A DNA stretch of 64,000 nucleotides from Lingula anatina (Eukaryota > Brachiopoda > Lingulata > Lingulida > Lingulidae), in the NCBI RefSeq assembly GCF_001039355.2, contig NW_019774280.1, forward strand, positions 11,395 through 75,394. The letters run 5' to 3'. Under the pieces are notes generated by a model. The model made no database searches and was not told where the DNA came from. It saw nothing but the letters and a program-made list of their open reading frames with translations. A program made the position numbers and the translations under genes. The stretch's first letter is position 1. Every line of letters starts with the position of its first letter. Shown in pieces: positions 32,901-46,000 of the stretch.

Positions 32901-35096
32901 AAAATTTCTCCAACAACAAGGTGTTGTTCACAAAAAACTTTGGCTTTTTACATGTTCGTGTGTTAGTTTGTTCAATATATTTTAAGATTTTAATTTAGAA
33001 CAAGGTCTAAAAATAGAATAGGAAGGGTCTGACTCTGATAGTGCACAAGATTAAGATAAAGACTCCCTAGTAATCCATTTTTATCACATTGCCCCATATT
33101 TAAAAATGCAGTCTGAATTCCTTATGAGTTTCACGAACTTTTATGTCCACAAAAGTTAAGATTAGACACAACTATGTGCCTGAAAATTTTTTTTTTGGTT
33201 GGTTAAATAAGATAAAGATAAATTTTCAGTTTTTAAAAAGAAGTTGAAGGAGAAATTTATAGGTAAAGATAACCTGTATATATTTTATAGTCAAAGCTTT
33301 CCCTAGAGAGCCACCCAGTCGTCATTTTGATTGTCATTGGCATCGAAAGACTGCCAATATTTCCAAAGACAGCTGGACAGCTTGCAAAATTTTGGGGTTA
33401 GTTGTTTGGCCTTTCTTGGGTTTTACTCCTTGTGAATCCATGACTAAATTTCAGATTCACAATTTGGACTCCCTGTACCTCAAATCCAGGGGGGGGGGGT
33501 GAACCCCTGTGTATAATATATATTATAAGAGACTGTGTAATATTGACTGACATAGCTTCCGGGTATCACATAGTGCGAACAAGGCATATTAAAACTGGCA
33601 CTGCACGACTGATGCACCTCATCATGCAAAGTCTGTACTGACGTCAGGGAAACGACCAAGGGTAATATTGGTGTAGTCTCTCCAACTGTTTCTGGGTGGG
33701 TGGGTGAGACAATTAACACCCTGGCAACTTTGACGTAAAAGATGTATGCACTGGGATTTGAATGTACTTATAGTCAGCCTGGCTTTAGTGTAAGGTCTAA
33801 ATAATTGCCCGTTGAATTCTGTGCCAGTTTGCTAGGGGCTGTCATGGCAGTAATTTGTAAGATCCCATTCCCATAAACACTGTCGTAGACTAGTTCGATC
33901 CAACTCTGCGGGAACTCTCGCTGATTGCAATCAGTTTAACTGAATGACAATGACACACTGGGGAAGCGCTAGCAATTTTTTTCGCTTAGCCAAAATTATG
34001 AAATCACCACATTTCTGTCAATTTGTTACCAAAATGGTTATAATTTGGCTAAAACATGTCAAATCAAGCCCTTTTTCTTTAGCCAATCTATGTCAGTTTT
34101 AGCATTTGGCTAAATTGGCGAGCGTTAGCGCTACCCCAGACACACCATCTCCTGGCGCTGAGTAGAATACAAAAGAGCTGGTGATGATACAAGTAGACCG
34201 TTAGAAACAAGAGGGGGTGTGTCTTTCAGTTAAGCTGATTGCACTTAGCGAGTGTTCCTGCAAAGCTGGTTCGATCTGAGTAGATCTATGTGGCATATGG
34301 GATTGGGGCCTAAAAATGTTATGCATGTTTGACAGTTATTCTTATTGATTTCATTTGTGATTGTTTTCACTTTGTATTTGTTTTTGGAAGTTCTTATTGC
34401 ATCATTCTTGTGGCTGATTTTTCTCTATCCTTCTTTCAGCTTTCAAAAAGTAGGTTTGATATATGTTCATTCCCTTTTTGATTTCTGAACAAAAAAAGTT
34501 ATGCAAGTGAGGAGCGTTGCAATATGCTGGAGTTAAATAATTTATTGCACAAAGAAAAATTCATTTTTTTAATTCGTCTATATGTGTGTGGAGAGAGAAA
34601 AAGAGTTTATGTTATGGCGTATATCTGATAAGGGTGCTAGGGATAAGGGTATTCTGTCTGTCTGTCTTGTACAGCGGCCATTGAGACCTGATTTACCCAG
34701 GATACATTTCTGTTAGTTGTGAATTCGGTGAACAGCACAACGTATGATCATTGAAGATGACACACACATATGACATTTGGAGATGTTTGGGGATATGCCA
34801 ACTTATTTGTGGCACTAATTTAAAGAAGGGAGTTTTTGTGCAATAATTAGTATCACTGTGTGTGTCATCTTCACATTTCCAGGCTAAAATTTTCTGATTT
34901 CTGGTATACATTCTTGATTTTAGCACGTGCCACGTAATAAGCCATGATATGTATGTATTATCAGTTAATATGTTCCGACACCAACTTCTTCAGACTGTTG
35001 TATATTTTATATTTTATGTCTTATTAGAAAACTGTGTTTTGAACACCCTTACTAATTGAAAATAAATTCTTCTTTTCCCCTATATCTAAACCTCAC

Positions 35097-35140
<44 letters not shown>

Positions 35141-38100
35141 TGTTTACATTGACTGATGTATGAAACTACCAGGAACAGATGGCAAAGTTTTGTTATTTAA
35201 TGAGACAGGCTTGCAAAATATGAATTTTCTGCCACTCCTCTCATTACCTCCATGTTATATAATTCACTATCTATGTTGTTGAAACAATCTTTTTTTTGTA
35301 ACAGATGAATCGTAACACCTCTTGAAATGCTATAAGTTATAAGCTCCATTGGTTTGTTGCTAGAATTCATGTTAACTTTTCTTTTTTGGTCAAGTTTTAC
35401 CCAGATACCCTCTAATTGACACCCTTTTTCTGACAGGAAGTATTCCCACCCACTGCCGACTAGCAAAGCCCTCCCCTGATTTTCCTGTCATTGAAACTTT
35501 ATGGCTGCTTGTGCTTACGTGCATTTCCCCAAGATATTTTTTGGGGTCTAAATTTTAAGTTTGAACTTAAATGACTGCTGGGCAGCATGTTTGGATTTAA
35601 TTGGAATTTTGTTTTTTACAGGTATATATACCTGCAAACCATGCTTGTTCATTTAATATCAAATGAAATAAAAGTTTTATTTTATTTTAATAGACATTTT
35701 CAGTGGGCAGGTGATTTTTTTTTCATATGAAAAGCAATAAATTGCACATGTATTACGAATTAATACTTAAATTAATAAACTCAAAAGGTAAGTTAATTTA
35801 ATAGAATTTTTAAAAAAGAGAAAATAGTTTTCAAAATCTTATGAAGTTCATTGTATTTACACATCAGTTATTATTGAATTGCATGACTGTGCTTGAAAGA
35901 AAGTGCAGACAGCTTAGAGATATTAGCCATGGCAGCTGACTAAGGAATGAGTTTTTTTATTGGGGGGGGGGGGCATAACGTTTAAATTTATCTTTCGTTT
36001 TCAACCTTAAAACGGCAACCCATGGTTAAAGGTATTATATGTATACGATTCTAGTAAATACCATAAAGGAGTTTGTGTCGTATCGGGGACATTAGTTTTT
36101 CTAAGATATAGGACACCACACCCATGGTCTGACCCTGTACATAAAGCTAGCTCATAGTCGTGGGTGGACTGGAGAGAACATTGAGTCTAAAAATAAACCC
36201 TCTCCACAAATCCCTCCCCTTATCTCACCAACAAAAAATGCACTGCTATTTGCCATCCAGACAACAGGGCCACTCTCTCTTATCATGAGGGTTGGACTGT
36301 GTATTTATGATGTCTAGAACTGGAATTGCCTCAGAGAGACAGGTTTCTTTCTGTCTGTTCATTATCTTTAGGGCAGGACCCTGTATAATATGGGACTCCT
36401 TATAGAATGGCTGTTATTTTGTTGCTGGGTGGGGCCACAGTCTCTGACGTCTATTTGAGGGTGTTTTTGCTATGGGTGGGTGGGGGAAACGGCAGGGCTG
36501 AGCAAACATATTGTATTGGATTTTTATGTGAAAAGAGAAAGGTGACTGGCAGAAAGGGAGATGGGAGGAGAGATACGGATAATATACCTCGCAACTTAGA
36601 ATTATTCTCCCCGAAAATTATAGTATCCAAATTTTTTTTCTTTATGCTTTTTGTTGGTTAAGTTAATTATTTCTAGCGTATATAGGACTTTGGTCTTTAA
36701 TACCCGTGCAGTGCACTTAGTACAGTGTTTATTTGTCTCAACAACCCTCTGAGAGGGGGCCATTCTACCCAGTTCCTTGATCAAATCAGGGGTATGATTT
36801 GCCTCCTTTTCTATGACATAAAATTGTGCGTAAGGAAGAGGAGGAGTTTTACTAAAAAGATATCACTTTGTTCCTCAGATTAAAAAATTATTGCTTGTTT
36901 AGTTAGACCATCTCTGGTTCAATGATATCAATTTGCCCTTGATGTTAACTATGTATTTCTGAAAAATAAAACGCAGAATTCAAGTTGTGTATTTAATCAG
37001 CTATCCTATACCATAGAAACTTATTCATTCATTATAGATACTTTTCGATACAGATCGAATAATTGGAGACAGTGTACTTCTAAGCCTCATCAGCTCCTTT
37101 TCAGTTCAAATGCTGATGAACTTTTATCTGTCCGTAACCAAGAAATCACCACTGACTTCCCCCATCTCATCTGCTATTCTGTTCACATTTTGTTTTTTCT
37201 TGTTATGTTCTCTGAAAACACAAAAGCTGTTCTATAGACTGTTGAAATTTTAAAAGGTATTTTACATTCTGCACTGAGACATGAGGGTGCTTTATAATCA
37301 GAAGAATTATTTTTCCTAGAGACAATGAAAGGTGGTTTTGAATTATTAGTTATTAGATAAATCACAGCGGGAATCATCTAAGGGTGCATTCTATACAATT
37401 TGATCTTGAACTAACAGACCTGTGGATCAAATATGGCTGACCCACTTGAAAACTTGCTGCATAATCCCCTTATACACACTGAATAGATGCCCCGTGGGGA
37501 TTATGCAGTAAGGTCGGCCATATTTGATCCACAGGTCTGTAAGAGGCCATTCAGAATGAGAAGAGCCTAGTGCTAGCTAGACCACGGCTTAAATATGGCG
37601 GACCTACATGAAAGGAAGACCGCTTAAATCGTGTAATGGTATCTCTGCCTCTCATGTGCCTCCCCATGCGCTGACTCTGCAGGGGCACAGTAATTCAATC
37701 TCGGCCTAAATTCAACCAGTCGAGGAACAACATGTGGGGAGGCGTGTGAGAGGTGGAAAGACCATTACAGGATTAAGCTGTCTTCCTTTCATGTAGGTCC
37801 ACCATATTTAGGCCATGGCCTAGCTAGTACTCGGCTCTTCTCATTCTGAATGGCCTCAAAGTCCGCAGATCAACTTTGGTTGTGAATATGGCCTAAGTTA
37901 GCCCGAAGTCTTATAACAGAGCATAAAATAAAGCAAGGTTTATAATTCTGTTTTGATGAAAAAATTCAGACAGGGTATGTTTAAATGGTGACATATGGTC
38001 GGATGTGAAAAATTAAACTGAAATATATTGATCGCTTCATTGTTTTGGTTCTAGTTGTCAGTCATTTGTAATTAAAAACTCACCTATTAGTAATTACAGA

Positions 38101-38568
38101 CATTCTAGAATAAGTTTTCATGTCCTGTATATTACACAACTCCTTAAAGGCATCTGCACTAGCATTTCTATTTAGTAGTACTTATCAAAAGTTTTGCTAG
38201 ACTTTTGCTATAATTTTTGGTTGTCAGATTTGGAACCTTGCGTAAAATTGCTAATTTTTTTTCATGTTCTAGATATGTTTGTGTTGAGTCAAAAAATGAT
38301 TAGTTGACATGAATTTGCAAAAATTAAGATTCTGTTTGTTTCTTTCATATTTGAGATCCATCTATAAAAACTGTAAAAGTCGCAATCCCCCCTGTCGTGT
38401 CTCCTTTGTCATCTTCCTGTGGCATAGAATTGATAATAAGCAACCTGTGTCTTCTGTATATTCCAACCATAGTCTGTGCATCTAAAATTAATATAAAACC
38501 ATTCAGGAGCCCTCATCTTCTGCAAACCTAAGAAAAGATGAGAGAGAGAGGGGGGAGGGGAGGAGGGT

Positions 38569-38661
<93 letters not shown>

Positions 38662-40573
38662 CTAGATAGGGAGGGGGAGGGAGAGAGAGAGAATATTTTT
38701 CACTGTGATTTTCTGTATTTGATCAATACTCTCCACTCAGGTGGAAAAGTTGTGGACTTTTTGTATTGGTTTAAGTGTCCTTGTTTATCTCATCCAGGTG
38801 AACTATGGAAAACAAAGATTTTTATCATTATCAGAGGGAATTGAAACAACTTTCATGTTAGTAAATGTGAATTATAAATTATTATAATTCATCGTCCCCC
38901 CCCCATCCCCCTCCTCTCCTCCCACCTACTCCTCAAAATGGCAGTCCTGTGTCAGATACGACCCTATCATTTGGCGTTTTGTCTAAAATAACTCAGCTCT
39001 TCCTGGTCCCCTGGCTTTCACTTGAGGCTCTGCCAACCTAGACGGCGGCTATATTGAGCTGCCCCCTGAGGAACAGAAACCAGGGATATTTTGAGGAGGC
39101 CCCCTGATGAACGAAGGCATCGATTATCTCCAGGATGGTGTGGGATGAATATATCCCCACTGTGCGTCAGCGCTGGCTTAGAATGTCACTTCTGGGTCTG
39201 GGTAGAGGCTAATAAGGCCACACCAATGGTTTCTCTGGTTAAGACGAACCGTAACCTTTCCTTGAGAATTTCCTGGCGGGTTTCCTGGCGTCACGACAGT
39301 CTTCGGCTGCTGTGATTAATCCTTTCGCAGTGCTTTTTCCTCAATCACTTCTTTTGAAAAGATCTGAATAAACTTTTGACTTAAATCAATGACAAACCAG
39401 CCAACAAGAACATTTTTAAATAAATTAATAGATATTAATGAATAAAAAAAGGAAACTTGTATAATATTCTTATGTCTGTGTATGCCTCCAGTGTATTGAA
39501 CAATGCATGAAAAAAAAAAAGAACTTGCTGGCTGCAAAAATAATAATAATAATAATAAAATAAAATGAATAAATAAATAAATAAATAAAAATAAATAATA
39601 AAAATAAATAAATTAAATAATAAATAAATAAATAAAAGCCTGCAGGAAGATTTCAATGACCCCCCACCCCCACCTTGTGTAACAGTCCCCATGGATACTT
39701 GTAGATATCCTGATAAATAATATCTGAGACATGTTCTCTGTAGGATTTAAAACTATGCATTATGAATAATTTAAGCAACAACTATGCTGTTCTGTTGCCT
39801 CAGACAAACTCCAAAGTTCAGATGTTAATTTGTGAACATAATTCTGTCCTTGGTGAAACAAGTTCTAGAGCTTATTTTTGGTGGTTAACCACATTGACAT
39901 TTTCTATTAATTTAAAGCTGTATATAACCATTCTTGGGTGTCAGCTATTAAAAGAAATGTTCACCCCTTTATATTTTAATATCCATTAGATTTAAAAGTC
40001 ACCTGAAGGAACATCAGGCAACTCAGTGCTGCGAAAGTTCAATCAGTGGCAGCAGCCAAGAGGAAGATAGCTCTCTTAAACTTGGGTAAAATGCTGGTAT
40101 TAGTGAAATAATCTGAGCTTCCTCTTGTTGCTCTTGATCTATACATGTTTTCAAAACTCGTAGTGAATGGCCAAAATCTGTTCAGTGCCCAAGGAAGGCC
40201 AGTAATTATATTGATTAACGCAGTAAGGTGTCTCAAACCCAAAAAACCAAAATCTCCTTTATTGAGAGCATCCATGTTTGGAAGCCATACCCACATTTCT
40301 GCGGCCTGCTTTAATAAAAAGACTTGCATTGGCTGTTCATTTCATGACGTTTGTGGGGAGATGGATTGTGGGCGGTGTGGGTTTTATTTCCCATTCTCTG
40401 TATCTCTCTCTGTGTCCTTGCTGGTGGTTTTGTCTTATATTGCTGTACGTGGCACGAAGGGGTGGTGCTGCCTTTACAGATGTTCACTAGTAGTTTAGAG
40501 ATAAACTAATTCAGCTGGAGAAAAGGAGAATATTACTTAAATTATGATAAAATATTGTAGTAATATTTTCCAT

Positions 40574-40632
<59 letters not shown>

Positions 40633-41376
40633 TTTGGGGGGGGGGGGAACTTGTGACTGTTATGTAAAAAATGTTAAGTTGACCATCTAAATAAAATGGT
40701 CAGATATGTTCTCACTGTTTGCCTATTTTCTATAGATCTGTAGTGTGTAGACTGTTCACCACCATTTTTCATCCCTGACTGGCGTCATATTAAACTGGGA
40801 GTATTCTGCAACCCAGGGAACAACCGCCAGTGTGAATATTTCATGAGCCGTGTCAGAGCTGCGGGGTGATTAGGCAGGCCTCCGTCTTCTGTTGACGCGT
40901 TCACACGGGGCTAGGCAGTTCTTATCTGAACCGACGTCCATGGCTTATTGGGTGCAAGACTGATTTACTTGCCTCACAGCTAGTGTGGGCGTTTAATGCT
41001 CCATGAAAAGTGTGAAGAAAGAGAGAGCCATATATAGCATAGTTAGCTATTTGATTCCCTTATTGATTGAAATAACCAAGATTGATCATTTATGGTTTTG
41101 ATTGATTCAGATCCGTGTCAACTGAGCCCAGTGTGAACAGGGCTCTAGTAGATATTACCCCTGAGTTTGGAAGTGATTAGCTGGCCACATCCACAGCATA
41201 AATTACCCCCTTGGCAAAACATTACAGTTTAATTGCATAGGGGGTCTCTTGACATGACCCCTGTGGCAGAGACTCTGTACTCCGTATACTGCCTTGTTAT
41301 ATGGATACCTTTGTGGTGCTCTGATTTTTTTTTTCACCAGTAGTGTTGTTTTCATTCTGGCCTAGAATTCTTATGT

Positions 41377-41452
<76 letters not shown>

Positions 41453-42949
41453 CAGAAATTGGAGTGAAGACAGAGAGAGATGAAGATGGAGGGTAAAAAA
41501 AACCCTAACAAATATCAATATTTGAAATCAAGCCATGCCTTCATGGTGGCAGCTGGCGGTGTTGTCTTAGTGCTGGGTAATAATATGGGTGGTAAATAAT
41601 GAAATGCCGAGTAAAAACATACAAAACTCCACATTTGCTGAAAGAAAAAGTGTTTTGTATTTTCTAGAGAGGTGATCAATAATTGAAATGTTTCTACTAA
41701 ATCATTTTATTGTGTTATGTTTACTTATGTCGGTCTACTCAATTGATTTTTTTTTAATGAAAATAGGTGGAACATTTAAAGCAGTGGTCTTGAAATTGCT
41801 CTTGTCAATTCTTATTTATGGTCTGGCTTGACAGCATTGTTAATATGTAATAATTAGAAATATGAAAATTATGGCTTAATAGTAAGGATGTGTTTGTATG
41901 TGTGCGCGTGCTATGTGCATGCGCGTGCGCATGTGTGAAGGGGTGAGGCATTTACAGGTATTAACATATTGTGACTGTGTAGGCGAAAGATAGGTCAGCC
42001 TTTTCTGGAACCTTCCTTTTTTTTTAGGCTGTCAATTTAAGCTCATTAGGGACAGCAGATATTATCCCCCTGTTCTTGCAAGTTTATCTCTCAAAATGTT
42101 GCGATGCAGATAAGCATACAGCACGATTTGAAAATAGTTGAAGGGGGCATGGCAGTGAATGGGGGGAAAGCACTAAGAATGTCCTTTGACCTGTAGGAAA
42201 GGGGGCCACACACCTGAAGACCAAGGGCCAGTGGGGTCTGTCATGTGACTGTAGTATCCTTATTGTTTGTCTGTGCCAGGTGTTAGATATAAGACAATGA
42301 AGTACATGCAGCAGAGAAGACAATTCTTTGAAAAAGGCAGGAGAGGGGGGGGGGCATTTTACATTAATGATAAACTCAGTGTAATCCCTCTCCTCCTATT
42401 ACCTCCAACCTTTGGGAGCAAGGAAGTAATTTTTCTTGTATGTTCTTGATAAGAGGAACAGGTGACATGTTAAAACTGATGTGTGGTTCAATATTATTGA
42501 AAAAACAATATGAATTTTATCAATAAAAGTCAATCATCAAGAGTGATAAAACTTGTGATTTATGAATATCAGCAAAATTTGTATTAAGTCAACAGAGAGA
42601 ATTTTCGTGCCGAAAACCTCCCATCATGCTCCTGACCACAGCTTATCTGCTCGGTGCACTGACAACCACTGCTTGTCCTGACCTGGGGGTGCGTCAGCTG
42701 ATAACGTGAATTGTCTTCTCTACCATGCGTGCTTCATTGTGCAGCCTGAGTTATCTTATAATAGCGGTAGGGGCACAGTATACAGACATGTTAAGTTATC
42801 ACAGATATGTACTGAGGACAAGGGGGAGGGGTGAGGGTGAAATTAATCTGGTTTAACTGAATGAAATGGTGAATCTAAAGAAAAAATGTACATATATGTG
42901 TGTAACAGTGTGTAAGTAGTGGATGTACAAGGGAGAGTAACCTGAAAGC

Positions 42950-43020
<71 letters not shown>

Positions 43021-46000
43021 CTGTTCTGAAGAAACATAATGCATAAGTTAAAATAAACAAAAAAAACTCTCTGAGATAACATGTCCTATAAACCACTGTC
43101 ATACAAACCCAATAAATGTATAATAAACATATGTTCCTGGATGCTGCGATTCTTTGTTACAGCACGCATGGCTCATACAATATATATTTTGTAACCAGGG
43201 TGACATATTTATTCTTGTGTGACATCCCTTTCTAGGCCGCAGCACATGTTGTACAGCTCGTTCCTGAGTGACTAGTATGTACGTACGTATGTATGATAAC
43301 ATGTGGCCTGGCCCTGCCCCTCCCTGCTACTATCTACCCACACAGGCTGTCGTCTGCTATAGCAGATGTTTCGTCACTCGTGTAGGAACGTTGGCTTAAT
43401 TGTAAGAAATAATTTTCACTGAATTTGTATAGAAATCTCGAAATTTTTATCAACTTTCAAATAAAGAAAAAATTGACAAACTTCTATTTCTTATTCATTT
43501 TGTGATTGTGTGACCCAGTTTGTTTTCCCATGGTGGTAAATTAAAGACATAAATGTGTGTTTGTAAATATCCCCCACAACAAGACCTTAATTATTTCTGT
43601 CAGTCTGGCAATGGTTTGACTGATCTATAACTACATCTATGGTGGTGTAGGTTTTCCATCGTCTCTTGGGTTATGATTGTAAAAATAATAAACCATTTCT
43701 TAAGAGAATAAACATAATTTCTACCTGATTGATAGAAATCTCATGCCTCCAAGGTAAAAAAATAAAAAAATGTTTAATCTCTTTAGAGTCAATTGCCATT
43801 TTGGCCGCATTCACAACCAAAGTTGATCCACTTGAAAACGTATTATATGGCGAATCTGTTCAGTAACTATTATGGGATTGGCATCAAGCTTTCAAGTGGG
43901 TCGGCCATATTTGATCTGCAGATTTGTCATTCCGCTTCTTCTGAAAATGCCCTTTGTCATCAATACTAAATGTTTTCTCTTTAATCGTAGGAGGGGATGA
44001 TGTTCAGCAACTGTGCGAGGCGGGGGAGGAAGAGTTTCTGGAGATCATGGCGCTCGTTGGAATGGCCAGCAAACCCCTGCATGTACGCAGGTTACAGAAG
44101 GCGCTACAGGACTGGGTGGCAAATCCAGGTAAAACATCCCAAGGATTAGTCCTCCTAGTTGTTAGATTTTTTTACTCACTAGATGGCTCTGAGGTTGAGG
44201 TCACAAGAGGAGATGGTAATGCAAGACGTGTATAAGTACAATTTGTGTAGCTTTGAAGTAGTTATAATTGGTTATATTGTGAAAATAAACTTGAAAGCAA
44301 ATTTTACTCTAGTCTTCCACCTAGGGCCTCTTGGCAATAACTGATTAAAAAAATGAGTTTCAAAAAAAAAAAAAAAAAAAGCTTACTAGTATGCAAATGT
44401 CTTTGTTTTGTCTGAAGGAATCTTATAAACAAATAATGTGTCCATCTCTTGTAGTACACAGTTATTGTGAAATGAACTGGTACTGCATCCTAAATGATAA
44501 AAATGTTACAGAGTAAAATCCTGTGATTAATAGCATTCATTATAGTAATAGAAGGCATAATGATTGATGTATTACTTAATTAGCATGTTTTACCAAAAGT
44601 TGTCTCTTTGGACACATTCACAACAGCGGCTAACAAGTCTGCAGATCAAATATGGTTGACCAGCTTGAATACTTTCCCACAGGGAATCTATTCAGTGTCT
44701 ATTAGCTGATTAGATGGCGAGCTTTTTAGTTGGTTTGCCATATTTGACCTAGTTAGTCCACTGTTCTGAATACAGCCTTTGATTCTTGTATATCTTTAGA
44801 ATTGCACAATTTTTTTTTATTCTATTCCTCTAGCCCTGTTCCAGCAGCCCCACACAGGTTCATCGCCGACCTCGGGCGGTTCAGCTCAACCTAGCCCTTT
44901 GACCACCTCAGTACGAAGTGGCCTCTCCGCCATTTACCCCTCTAGTAGTGGACCAAATGTAGTAACGGCTCCAACGTGGAATCCTCAGCCAGCCAGGCCG
45001 ACCAACTCTCTTAGTCCAAGCCCGTCTGGCGGAGGGGCGGGGCTATCGCCAGTATTGAATTTAAGAGAAGACAGCAATCATCAGGTAAGTGTCACCTGAG
45101 TGTGTTTTGAGTGAGTGGCTGAAGCCGCATTCAGACCAGGCTAATTTAGACCATAAATCGGCCTAAAATTGGTCCGAAGATGACCAGATATCAGATTAAC
45201 CCTGCCACCTGTGACTTATCAAGTGGCTGCTTGCTCATAGACTTCAGGACAGTTTTTCTGGAAAAATCCTAAGCTGTATGAAGGATTTTATGTGGCTGTG
45301 TTAGTGAATTTTTGTGTTATATTTTGTTTATTTATGAATCTATGTTCCCGTAGCATAATGTCTTATGGTATTCTTGCATGCTGTATACCTTTACAAACTT
45401 ACTTTGTAAACTAGAGTGAAAACTGCAGAACCTTTTTATTGTCTTTCAGATGACATACTATAAATTAATATTTGGATCTGTGATTTAAGAAAATGAGATA
45501 ATTGACAGGATTGTTGGGTTCAAACATTTCGTAACGGGAAAGACAACCTGATTGAAGTTTAAATTGCAGATTTCATGAAGGGTTTTCATTTTGTTTTGTC
45601 CTCCCCTTTCTCCTTCCCCTACGCTTTCCCCCTTCTCAAGTCTTGCACCCACTTTTATCTTAAAGCTCAACTTCACTTTCAGGACCTAGCATCTGAGCAA
45701 AATAAAAAAAAAACAAAACTTTGGAGATGGTAGAAAAAGTCAAACACTTGTATTGCAATTCAGAACTCTTAATTGCGCCGGTGAGGTTGATAGCTCAGCT
45801 GCAAACTGAAAGTGTAAGTTGGTTGCTACAAGTTCCGTTCTCTCTCCTCCCTGCTTCTCTTCTCTCAGTTATGTTTCCTGCATGCGTTTTATTTCCAGGG
45901 AGTTAGCTGTGATCTTCGGGGTCCCTTGTGTATGTCTGTAGAACAACAACTAAATAATGTTGTCAAAAAGTCCCTGATATGCTTCACAGCCCAGGTATCC

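Larger units (their letters stand above)
27930..43990. other. First large NAB intron, 16 kb
   Basis: No coding exon is recognisable on either strand. The intron holds MITE copies (28108-28297, 33850-34315, 37383-37893, 40897-41147, 43803-43940), many poly-G/poly-C tracts (29888-29916, 30496-30507, 30839-30850, 31157-31168, 31257-31270, 32307-32326, 33490-33499, 35964-35974) and long microsatellites. Enhancers may be present but cannot be told from the sequence alone. Confidence 0.75.

Noticed and set aside
42843-43102. Three minus-strand Ser/Leu frames
   Set aside because: Each reads the (GA)n microsatellite in a different frame.
45770-45850. tRNA-like words (GATAGCTCAGCTGC, GGTTGCTACAAGTTC)
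   Set aside because: No cloverleaf can be drawn by eye; spacing of the A and B boxes and the acceptor stem do not fit a tRNA.
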